A stretch of DNA of 64,000 nt from Alligator mississippiensis (Eukaryota; Chordata; Crocodylia; Alligatoridae). Of the stretch, positions 23,401 to 34,900 are shown in pieces. A program made the translations under genes and the position numbers. The notes under the pieces were generated by a model. The model saw nothing but the letters and a program-made list of their open reading frames with translations, searched no databases and was not told the DNA's origin. The DNA lies in NCBI RefSeq assembly GCF_030867095.1, contig NC_081829.1, forward strand, positions 49,907,036-49,971,035, given 5' to 3'. Every line of letters starts with the position of its first letter. The stretch's first letter is position 1.

Positions 23401-23744
23401 TTTTGTCACACCCTCTTGTCTAACAGCTCAATATTGAGATCCTGAGAGTTGGCCTGACCTCACAGGGTAACATAACCATAAACTCATCCTACATAATACC
23501 TAATTTAGACCCAAGTCTGCAGCTGGATTAGTACATCTTGGAAAAGGATCATCGATAGATTATGTGAGAGCTCAGGTACCAGAACGTGTAGCAGAATCAG
23601 TAAAATATACTAGGTCAGTAAAACATGCCGCATTTGGAAAACACATCTTAATACTTCACGAACTAAAGGGCTCAGCACTAGACTCTGCAAGGTGCCTCAT
23701 GAAAAAGTAGCATGGGATCTTACAATTAATTTTTTTTGCGGTAA
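23401..23744. other. Intergenic DNA, nothing recognised
   Basis: No gene or named repeat seen. Confidence 0.5.
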
Positions 23745-24290
23745 TTTAAGAGTGATATTGTATCCATGATGGATCAGAAATGATGCAAGAGGCAAGGATT
23801 TCTCAGGGTGATACCTTTTATTGGACCAACTACGTAGCTGGGATAAAGTTAGACAGGCTTTTGAAAGCAAGACATTCTTCCTCAGGTCTCTGAACATACA
23901 AGGGAATAGCAAGAGAATACAGGAAGCCAATGGCTTCCTATATTCAGAGACGTGAGCAAGAGTGTCCTGCATTCGAAAGCTTGTCTAACTTTATCCCAGC
24001 TATGTAGTTGGTCCAATAAAAGGTATCACTTTAAGAAATCCTTGCTTCTCGCATAATTGCTGCACCATCATGGCTACAACATCATTCTTCCACTATTGCG
24101 AAAGGAACGGGTCCTCTAAGACTGTGCTATGCTTACTTTCTTCCTCAGGTCTCTGAATGCAAGAAGCCAACTTTGGCTTCCTATAGTCTCTCCTATATTC
24201 TTACAGTCAAAAGCTTGTCTAACTTAATCCCAACTATGCCGTTGGTCCAATAAAAGACATCAAAAAAATGCTTGCCCCTCATTCCTTTCT
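23745..24290. repeat. Cluster of three 'ttttattggaccaac' family repeats, two inverted
   Basis: A plus-oriented copy (23745-23900: 'gtatccatgatggatcag', 'cttttattggaccaac', 'gacattcttcctcaggtc') is followed by a minus-oriented copy (23965-24085: 'gtagttggtccaataaaagg', 'accatcatggctacaac'). A further minus-oriented fragment lies at 24200-24260 ('cgttggtccaataaaagac'). The first two make an imperfect inverted pair around a short spacer. Confidence 0.6.
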
Positions 24291-24559
24291 GCAGTGAAAA
24301 GAGTATGGGGTAGTTTGAGGCAAGGGTTAGAAAAGTGGCTTGGAGGAAACAGGATAGTCCAGAGGGTACCTGGGGGTACCCGTGTCCTATTGTGAGCAAG
24401 GGGTGGGCCGCTTCTGAATACAGCTGCCACTGATGTAACATCAGGAGGCAACACTCTCCAAGTGGCCCCTGGCCCCTACCACCAGCACATCCCTGTGCTA
24501 ATGACAGGGAGGCAGAAAGGCCTGACACTGTGGGAAAGTTGGGGCTGAAGGTCCTGCTG

Positions 24560-25900
24560 AATTGGCCTGAGTGCAGCAGCAGTTAGGCCTGCAGCTCCTC
24601 CACCTGCACCTCCTCCACCTTGGCTGGTGCGCCCTGCCACTGCCCTAGACAGCTCGGGTAGTCTCAGAGCTGATGGAGGCAGTAAGGGCTGCTCAGGGGC
24701 CACCTGTGCAGCTCGGTTGCAACTTGCCCAGGTTCCCGGCAGCAGGAGGAGGGCACAGCAAGTTGAGCCTGGTGCAGGTGAGAGGCTTGGAGCAGGTCCG
24801 CCTTGCAGGACACGGCAGGGCCTGCCTGCGCAGCTGCTCAACCTAGGGCCCCGGAGGGCCGCAGCTGGGTGTAGACTCGGGCTCGCACCTTCCACCTTGC
24901 TAACGCTGACGTCAAAGATGATGTCAGGAGGCAACACTGGCCACAACCACCCTGCGCGTAAGAGCGAGAGCGAGCGGGGCGGGGCCGGGGCGCGGTAGCG
25001 CTCCAACTCCGTATCACGAGTCCTTCCCCCTGGGGAGCAGGCCAGGCACCTGCCGACTGCCCCTTCCCGGCCGCGATGGCTTCCTTGGTGTCACTAAAGG
25101 AGCAGGAGCCGCCTGCAAGGGCACCGCTTCTCCACGCAACTCCCCAGGCGAAGGCGGCCCCGAGCGGCGGCGCCGGGGAACGCACGAGGCCGCCGTAGGC
25201 TTGTCCCACTGCGCCTCCGTAGTGGCCTGGGGTAGGACCACGTCCCTCCCCCCGCGCTGACTGTGTCACAGCCGCACCCTCTCCCTAACTGTCGCCGCGA
25301 AGTGGGAGGCGGACCCTGAGTGGGCGAGGCTCCGGTCGATCACGTGGAAGGGTTGAACCAATGACAGCCCTGGAGTTGCCGCCGGCCACAGTAACCGGGC
25401 TAGCAGGATTTACCCTGTTAGGAGGAGCCTCTCGCGAGACTTCTGCGCGGCTCTTGCGCTCGGTGACGACACTGCGGTGAGCGCCAGGCGGAAGCGTGCC
25501 CGTGTTTATAGCGCGGGCCGGGCGGGGGGTGCCGTGGGGTTGGGCCAGTGCCTATGTGCCTGCAGCCGGCGCCCATGGAGGTGATGGACGGGCCCCTCAA
25601 TTTGGTGAGCGCGCGGCGGGGCGGCTGCTCCGTCAGCCCGCTGGGCCCGCTCCGGCCGAGCCCTGGCGGGGAGACGTGTCCGGCTCGGGGGGGGGGTCGG
25701 GGCCGTTACACCGGGGTCACGTCGAGAGGCGGTGGCGGCAGCTGCGGGCGAGCGATCACGGGGAGCGGGTCCTTTGCGTGGCCCAGCTGCAGCCCTCAGG
25801 CGCAGCGCCCCTCGCTGCCGGTGGTGCTATTCCACAAACAGCGCCTGGCTCCTTGGGCGGCGCCACGTCTCTCGGGTGGGCAGGGGGCTCTGCGGCCTGG
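24560..25900. promoter_or_regulatory. CpG island and promoter region of NRBF2
   Basis: CpG density and GC content jump here relative to the flanks, and the region ends in NRBF2 exon 1. Readable elements are a TGACGTCA CRE palindrome (24907-24914), GC boxes around 24,977-24,990, an E-box CACGTG (25341-25346), a CCAAT box (25358-25362) and the palindrome TCTCGCGAGA (25430-25439). The last is a known core element of TATA-less housekeeping promoters and lies 135 bp before the start codon. No TATA box is visible, and the start site is probably between about 25,440 and 25,560. Long open frames on both strands here come from GC richness. Confidence 0.8.
25575..25604 (+). CDS. NRBF2: NRBF2 coding exon 1
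   Basis: Ten codons, [10 protein letters not shown], ending in phase 0 at the donor GTGAGC (25605). It sits in the CpG island. Human NRBF2 starts MEVMEGPLNL as I recall it, which fixes the start codon. Confidence 0.95.
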
Positions 25901-28900
25901 GAGCGCCCGGCCTCGGCATCATGGGAAAGGGCAGAAGCTCTCAGGCAGGCCCGGGGAAGTGCTTCCCAACCTGTGCTCCGGGGGACTGCACCTGCCGCTT
26001 ATCTGCCTCCAACTGTCCAGCATCATTTACCTCTTGTTCTGCAGCTACCGGCCTTTCTGGTCACGGAAACATCCCCTGACTTTTTATTTAATCTTACTGA
26101 GCACTTGGCCTCTCCTGTGGCACCAACCACCACAGATACTGCACTCCCAGTTAAAACCAATATTCATACATTTTTGCACTGATTCTTGTCTGCAGGCTGT
26201 TAGCATGCAACTCAGATATTAATTGACTCGGATATTAATACCAGTTGTATTTTCCTCTCTAAGCTGTTCAGGGTTTAATTCTGAGACAGTGTCCAGTGAC
26301 TCAAAGGAGTTAAGGAGACCTGCCAGCTTTCCCACAAGAGGATCCTTGTGTCAGTTCTCATGCTGCAAGTTGAATGTGAGCCATTTGCCAGTGGAAGGAG
26401 GTAACATGGCTGTACCACACTATGCTCCAGCGATCTCCAAATCATGCAGCTGCCTTTTGAAACAATGGCCACGTTGGCATACTTCAAAAGAGCATAAGGA
26501 CATGTAATTTATGGCAGGGCTAAAATAGCCTCTCTTGAGCTCAGAATTAAGGAGCTGTGCTCACATCTGGCACTGACCAAAGTATGTAAAGAGAGAAATG
26601 AAATTGAGTCTTTGTTCCTGGAGCGCCTTCTGAGAAAAGGAACTGGGGTAGTTGGAGTTGAACCAAAATGTTAAAGACGAGGCTATACTTGTGAGTTACA
26701 TAAAGGCACTGTGTTTTCAGTTCCAGTTTTTAAATATCTAACACACAGGTTTCTTAACTAGTCCTGCAGTCTGGCAAAGGCCTTTGTAATTAACATGTTA
26801 CAATTTACAGGTACCTGTTACAGTTAACTTGGCAAAGTACCCAAAGTGTACAAAGTGGAGGTGCATTGCTGTATTGGTCCATATCCTATCAGCACCGATA
26901 AAAGGAAAACTGACGTTATCAGCAATTGGCTTTTTGGCCAGTGTAGTCAACAATGTCACCGATAAATACCACATGCATGGGTGCAGCTGCAGCATGCACG
27001 CAGCCAGGAGTGCAGCCTGGCAGCTTGGAGAACAGCCTCCTGCCAGTAAGTCTGGGGGGAGGAAAGGGCATGGGGGGAACAGTAAAAAGGGACAGATGGA
27101 GGCCCCCTCAATGAGGGAGGGGGTGGGGCTGGGGCAGGCACTGCTCAGCTGGGCTAGGGTAGGGTGTAGGAGAGAGCTACAGGCAGCTCAGGTGGGGGAT
27201 GCAAGGGGGTGGGAAGGCAGGGGCAGCTCCTGGCTGCTGTGCAAAACCCAAGGGAGGCGTGGGGGCATTGGCAACATGTAGGGGGTGCACGTGCACCCCC
27301 TGAGATCGGCTCTGCACCCCCTGGAAGCGCCAGTGGTGAAACTGGAAGTGTACCACCAGATTTGGGAGGCACCAGTCACCCATGCATTGGGGGCATGTTC
27401 CCCCTGCGTTTGTGCATGGGATGAGGGTAGGCTGCCTGCTAGGGCTGCATCGGCCTCTTCCTGGCAGGGGGGCTGAGCTGGGGTTGCGCTCAGGGCAGGC
27501 GGTGGTGGCACTGGAAGGGTGGGACTACAGCAAATTTTGGGGTGGCCGGCCCCCTCTCCCAGCACTGTGGCCACCCCACCACGAAGAGGCCACCACAGCC
27601 CTCAGCAGGCAGCCCACCTTTGCCCCAGACACACATCTGGGGGGCACATGCCCCCCATGCCTCCCCCAGGGCTGCATGTAGCAGCAGGGAGCTGCCCCCC
27701 CCTCAGATGAGACCTCTGCAGCTCTGTCTCACATCCTGCCCTGGCTGGGCAGAGCCTGCACCTGCTCCAACCACACTCCCTCCCTCACTATGGGGACCTC
27801 GATCTGCCTCTCCCATGCCCCTTCTCCACCACAGACTTACCAGCCGGATGCTCCTTTCCAAACTGTGGGGCTGTATATTGGCAATCAGATAGGCATTGGC
27901 CGATACGGCTGGCTAGTAACTGGTGGTTGGTATCAATCAAAAAAATATTTATTAGTGCACCCCTAGTACAAAGGTAGTGCTTCCAAATATACATTCTTAC
28001 ATGGGTCAGTAGTGCCCCACTTAAGGCACCCATTCATTTATTACTTCTTAGGTACTTCTGGTGGTCTTCAGTTTGCTCTTCCATATTAAACTACTATAAA
28101 TTTCATCTGGAAGTGTGATCATGTTTATAAGTACTGGCCTTTGTATCGATCTGTATCATCTCAGTAGTGGGGTTTGAGGTGAGATTAGTTAAAATCTGCT
28201 GCAATGATTTAAATGGGATTTAGGCATCTGAACATCTCTGCAAATCTGGATTTCAATATGTACCATTCAATTAATGGTACTGAATTGTACCATTTTCTGT
28301 CTTTAACTGGGAATGCCTTCTGCATCTGTTTGTGCATTTTAATCTTAAGAGTTTTTAGTTTCCTCACTTCAGGGTTTTGACTGGCTACTTCACAAAATCC
28401 TGTATTACTTACAGATGTGTTGAGAATGGCTTCTCCTTTCTTTCACAAAAAACTTAACACTATTGTGTGGTTCACTCACAGGCTCTAAAGAGAACAGTCA
28501 TGCTTTTGGCTTTTGTACCTTTTCCAGAGAACAGCAACATTTTCCTGGCTCCAGAGTTTCTTTAAACCCTGAGTTAGTGGATTTCTCTAGCCCTGATCTT
28601 AATCTTCTTAAGGATACCAGGAAGATAACCCTACATATACGGGAATTGGGTTATATCTTAGAATTGGTATCCAGATAGATTCTACTGCTTTGGTTCCACT
28701 CAATCTGCTTTCTTCCACTCAATCTCATTTCCTATGTAATCTTTAGTATAATACTACTAAGCCTCTTCTGTTTACCTCCTGTATGTCAGTGTATATTTTA
28801 TAAACAAGAAATACTTAAATGCTTCTTGGTCATAATTTTTTTCACTAGTTTCTTAACCTGCAAAGGACATTGTTGAGGACTTGAAGAGCTCTTCATCTAA

Positions 28901-31900
28901 ACTAGACAGGCGGGGACATTAAAGATGATTCACTGTGTGTAGGTCACTATAGTTACCAAGTTCTTTAAAAGTTAGGATTTAGAGACTGCTTAGGTTTAAG
29001 AGGAGGTGTTAAAAACCCATATAGAAAAACAAGCTATGGAAATAATTTGGCATTCCTGCTTTTACCATATAATGATATGGGTGGAATGGGGAAGGAAAAG
29101 GCTAAGGGAGAACTCCATGAGTGTTCAGGAGTTATGCTATGCTAATAAAAGCTGTGTGCACTGAGCACTTTACTTCCAGAGCAATTTGGAGAGCTTCTCC
29201 ACAAGTGACAGATTCCTATTCTATTCTTTCAGTGAAGGAGAGGCTGCAGAAGCATGCCAAAGGGCTACACTATGAATAACCATGGGGTGAGTAACCAGCT
29301 TGCTTAGCCACCCTGCATATGAGAAGCAGCTGAAGCAGAACCAGTGCATCTGCCTGCATAACATAATGTAGGGAGACGCACCATTTTTTGCCACAAGCCA
29401 AACCCGCAAGAAATAAAGCGGAAGCAGTACACCTACCTGTATAATATAATGCAGTCATACAGGCTGCCTGTGTGGCAGCTCTTTCTCAACGGGGCTCCAT
29501 GTGCTTCCTAAAAACCAAGGCGCATAGGGCAATTTCACTCTGCAGCAGTGACATCATGACATCCCTGGCAGGTTCTCATGGTTGTCTCATCCCTATTGAG
29601 AACCACTGTTCTAATCCACGTGGCTATTAGATTAAGTCAGTGACTGCTTCCTTTCAGTAAGCAAGAGCTGATGATACAGCTGTGTTGAGATGTTCAGAGA
29701 GGTCCTGTTTAAAGGTGCAGGGGGCAGGAAGAGAAGGGAAGTTCAAGTCCTGAAATATCGGACTTTGTTTAATATTGGACTTTGTGGCCTTGATCCTCAC
29801 TTGACCACAGTGATAGAATTGCACAGTCAGCATATGTTTATCTTTACTTTCTTCAGAAATCTGAGTCTCATCTTATCATTTTTTTTAATAGCAAACAGGA
29901 GTGGAGATTCTTTTCAAATGATTCTAGTCAACTGTGTTTAGAAATGCTTTAGAAACAGGTTTTAAGTGAACATAGTTCTGGGAAACATCTTTGGAAAGCC
30001 CCATATTAGGGACTTAAACTTTGATACTTATTTACAAAATCACAATCACTTATTGACAAAAATCACAATCAAATGACTTTTCTTTCTTATTCCTATCCTG
30101 TTGTAATAATCCCTATGGAGGACACCTAATACTCTTTTCATATAATGCCTGAGACTGGAGGACATGCTGTTTTCTGATCTTTGCTCAAAACATTTGTTAG
30201 TGATTATGTCTTCAGGAATTGAGTGCTGAATCTGTGCCTCATTGTTGCTTAACAGGATTCTTTTTTGGGAAAGGTAAAAAGTCTGAAATCCCTGCTGAAT
30301 AAGGGGTGTTAACAAGAGAATGTAAATTGCTCTCAGTACTTCTTTAAACTGTCTTTTACAGTTGAGCAAAGCAGTCCCACCCAACAGACAGTTCTCCTTG
30401 AGAACCTCCGCTTTATCTTGGTAGCTTTGTTTTCCTGATTTCATTTGCAACCATCTTAGCAAATAGCACATTGTAATATGTGTCTAATTTGTTGCCTTAA
30501 AGCATGTGTTGGTTTCTAAACAGCGCCCTTTGGATTGCAAGCCTAACAGACAAAATGGCTTTCTGGGACTTAAAAAGTTCCTTTCTAGTGAAGAACTTTT
30601 CTGCTGTGTTGCAGAAAAACAAAGTATAACTGAAGGAAGAAAAAATTTTGTCACATTGTTGCTCTGAAGAGACTGTAGTAAACCCACCCTATATAAAAAC
30701 AAATTGCCAAATCTACCTTTCAGAAAATGTTGACTAGTCCAATGCATCTTCTCTCCTTAACAGCTAGCACTCAAATGAAAAGGTTTGGAGAAGCTGCCTT
30801 TTCTCTACCCAGGTTAGGGCCACATGAGCACTTAATTCTTAAAGCTGTAGTTGTTCATTTCCACAGAAACAAAAAAAAAACCTGTTTCCATCTTTCCATA
30901 CCCTAAAGGGTGCTGCAGATCTGGCTGTTTTCCCTTCATCTCATTTGAAAGAAATCTTAACTCCTCATAGTTCTTATCAAAATTATTTCTAAGTACACAA
31001 AATTTCAGTGCTGTATTTCTTCCAAGTTGCTTTTTACACCATCTGTGAGGTATCTTAGCTGCAGGCAGAGGTGCCCTGTCACAGCTTCATTATAAGCACA
31101 CTGGAAACTTGTTTGTTTCTTTAATTTCCTTTGTGCCTGGGTCTGGCAAAGCATCGATTCATTGCTGAACACTTCAAGAGCTCAGGTGACTACATCTAGC
31201 ACAGCTATTGTCAGAGTAATTGCAGGAGCCATTTACCTTACTTGTATCCCATTCATGCCCGCTTCCACTTGAGAAATACAAGATTTTCAGCTTACCTGTT
31301 TGTCTCATGGCAGATGACAGAGCTAGACACTGCTTCTCACCACAGTTTACTACCCAGGTTTAGTCACCTTTTGCCCTACCCTTTCCAACCACTCAGATGA
31401 CAGGGAAAGGAGGAAGCTTAAGTACAGAACAGTGTAACATATGCTGCCCAGAACTGAACACAAGACCAGGCATCTTTGAACGAATCCCCAGTTTGCCATT
31501 TTCATGAGTCCTTAACTTTTTTTACAGTGGCTTTTTTGAAAGCAAGAAATGCTTAGGCTGTTGTTTCACCAAGACAAGGACTGTTGTGGGGAGAGAAGTC
31601 AGCCATATTTTGTAAGTTCTGTGTGCTGGCACAGAGTTTATTTCTGTGCCCCTATCAGACTACCGCTGGTGCATACGGCCTGTGGGAGCTGATGGAGCTG
31701 GCTCTGCCCCCAGCATTTCGGAGGCTATACTCTCTAGCATCCCAGCATTCCCAGGGTCTAGGTTTAGAGTGGGGCATAGGACATTCTTATGCCTGGTCTC
31801 CAGCAGCCCTGAAATTGATGAAACAACCTCTCCTTCATCCTGCACCAGCCAGGGGGTGAATCTGGGTGCTGTATCACACTCATTACCTTCTTGCACAAGG

Positions 31901-34900
31901 TCCTCTGCCACATACCTGAAACAATAAAGGTCTTTCTGACTTCAAAATCTGTCGGCTAACAAGTGGGCGGTCAGACATATGGTTAGAGATCTCGGAAACA
32001 TGACTTATGAGAAAAGGTTGAAAGACCTGGAGAAGAGAAGCTTGGCGGATTTGATAATGAGCTTTAAATTCATGAAGGATTTTTATAAAGAGGATGGTGA
32101 TTGATTATTATCTGTGGCCGCAAGGGATGAGATGATAAGTAATGGTCTTGAATTGCAGCTAGGGAAACTTAGGTTGGCATTAGGAAACCTCTCTGTGTGA
32201 GGGTGCTTAAAGATTACAACAGATTACCAAGTGAAGGGGTAGAATCGCTATTTTTGGACACTTTTAAGAGCAAGTTAGACAAACACTTGGCTGGGATTGT
32301 TTAGGGGGAGAGAGTTAGCCATGTTAGTCTGAAGTCAGGCAGAAGGCAGGATAGGTTTGCACCTTTATAGACTAACTAGCCAATTGCCTGTTGAGAATGA
32401 CGGGCAGCGGGGAGTGGCCATGGATAGAGGCCTGTGTTCGGCCCCCCCAGGGCTCCCCGCCCTGCCGTCTGCTCTGTTGCTGCCGCCTGCAGGGCTGGTC
32501 TTGCCCCCTACCCCCTCTGTCTGCTCTGTTTTTGCAGCCTGCAGGGAGCAGTGGGGATGGAGCCACTGCCACTTGCCCCACCCCCCCTCCATCTGCTCCA
32601 TCGCTACCACCTGGTGGGTGGGGGGGGGACAGGCAGGGACAGAGGCCCAGGGCCAGGTTCGCTCCCCCTACCCTCACCCCTACCGCTTCAGGGCTGGGGC
32701 TACTCCCCATCCCGGGGGAGCTGGCAGGACCAGAACCCAGCATCTGGCCCTGCTCCCCTTGTCCGCGCCCCCCCCCCCCCCCTTTCAAGCCTAACCACCA
32801 CTCCCTGGTGGCTGTTGTTGGGATGGGGCCCGCTGGCTCAAAGAAGCAGCCTGGGGGGGAGGTGGGCAAGGCCAGCCCCTGCTCTGCCCCCTCAGTTATG
32901 GTGGCACTTTGGTCCCCGCCATCCCCCTCTGGCTCCAAGGAGCCCCTCATTCCACAGTGTCACGGCAGTGCTCTGCTGTCTATCTGTCTGTGTAGAACAC
33001 TCTGATTGGCTGCTGAGACAGCCAGTCGGAGTGCAAATAAAGTGTTATGGACAGACAGGCAGACAAAGACTTTTACAATATTAGAATTAAATTGGAGATG
33101 TATACTCTTTCCTAAGCAGAGGACTTATTTCATCAGATGCTCTGAAGGGACTGTAGGAAGCAGAGCTGGTGAATAGAAAGCAGTGACAGAGAATACAAAG
33201 GGCAGAGAAAGGGGACAGAAAAAGGAGGGGACACTGCTGAGAGAGGCTAGGTGTATAGGAGAGAGAAAAACAAAGCAATTAACCCATCGAGCGGATGCGT
33301 GGTTTGTAAAAGGAATTCAGGTAATGCAGTGGTTTTCAATCTTTTATTATTTGCAGTCCTCTAAACTTGTTTTTGAATGGAGGTGCCAGACCCCTTTGAA
33401 TTGTAAGTGTGTGTATTCACATACTTTTGATCACGGTCATCTTTCACAGATCCCTTAGATGGGGTCTGCAGACCACAGGTTAAAAATGGAAAATTACATT
33501 ATTCCACTGAGGTAATGGAATAAGAACCTGGAGTCCATGTTTAGACCCTACTTAACTCAGGCCCGTCTGTGGATAACATCTTGTTCTGTCATTTCCCATT
33601 CAAATTCATTTTTGAAGTGTTGTTCTCTAAGACCAGGCACTCTGAGGTCGGCAAATGTTCAGGGAGGTTAAAGTGTTCTGTCCCAGTTTTGTCTTTCTTT
33701 CTGGTATTGATGTCCCAAGTGTTCATTCATTCTTGTTTAGCCAGGGAGCTGTAAGCAGAGGATGGAACTAAATGACCTCCTGAGGTCCCTTACAGCTCTA
33801 ATTTTCTGTGATATCTTACGAGTCAGGGTTGTGCATAAAGGGATTTGGCACTGAGAATGCACAGTAGATAGTCATAGGCTAGACAAGAGGTGGTACTTGT
33901 CATTAAGAGATGCCATGCTAAACATCCAAGTACTTTTGTTAGAGGTGTATCACTTTCTGTTAAGGAGGCAACACCATCCTTTTCTTTGGACCCACAGATT
34001 GGTTATGCTGAATATTCTAAGGTCTTCATAAAATTGACTGGTTGGAAAAACACTTGCAAGGTGGAATAAGTGAGTAAACATTTCCCAGATGAGAAATTTC
34101 CCCCTAGTGAAGAATACCTTGTTTTCACAAATAGAGCAAAACCTACCGCTCCCCAATAGGAGTTTCCACAGCAGAAATTAGTTCCAGTGATGTTGGAATT
34201 TGCCCTACAGTATACTGATGCCAGGACAAACATTCATTTTATCTAAACCTGATATTGGCCAAAAAGTTTTGTCATTGTATCTCTATCTCTGTATTCTGGA
34301 TAACAATCTGATTTTTATCAACATACTTCAGTTACTGCCTTCTTACTTGCTAAGCTAAGGCTTTGACTTTATTGGGCTTGCTTAGTTGTTTAACCAGTCT
34401 CTCTGTGATGGATAATACTTAATAACTTTCAGGAGGCTTTTACATATACTTAACTATCTTAATTAAAACCATAGTCAGATGGTTAAATGACAAAGATTAA
34501 TTTAAGAACTTGTGAAACTTAATTCTCTACACTGAAGAAAATGATTTCAGGCATTCACAAGTGGAATTGAGGCTCTGGTTGCTGACTTCCTGTGAACAAT
34601 TAGATTTTTTCACCTCTCAGGATTTTAGAAAGTTTCCTCCTCCTAGTGTACCTGGACTCTGTGGGTCTGGTTTCCCTACCCAGTACAAGGGCTGTTGGTT
34701 CCAAGTTGCAGAGAAATGTTACACTGGGCAGTTTTGGCTTCAGTATACTGGGACTCTTACAGTAGTTATTTTGATGTAAAACACCAAACTCAGAATGCCT
34801 GGTGATGGCCCACTGCAGATCCTTTTCATGGAAGATTCTTGATTTTTGTATACCTTCTTATTTTGGTACTGTTTTTCTTGGTAGTTATCAACCTCCTTTG

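Noticed and set aside
24476-25269. Minus-strand open frames upstream of NRBF2, possible divergent gene
   Set aside because: Only GC-rich chance frames; no recognisable protein, and no splice-supported structure. A divergent non-coding transcript is possible but not shown.
25496-26222. Overlapping open frames of over 220 codons around NRBF2 exon 1
   Set aside because: They run through the exon 1 donor site in the CpG island, and two frames are open at once because of GC content. The real exon is the short 25575-25604 segment.
30046-30471. 141-codon minus-strand open frame in NRBF2 intron 1
   Set aside because: No family resemblance, no splice context, and AT-rich composition with no codon bias that I can see.
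32357-33084. Four overlapping 145-216-codon frames
   Set aside because: GC-rich repeat core with C-runs; all frames open, none with domain features.
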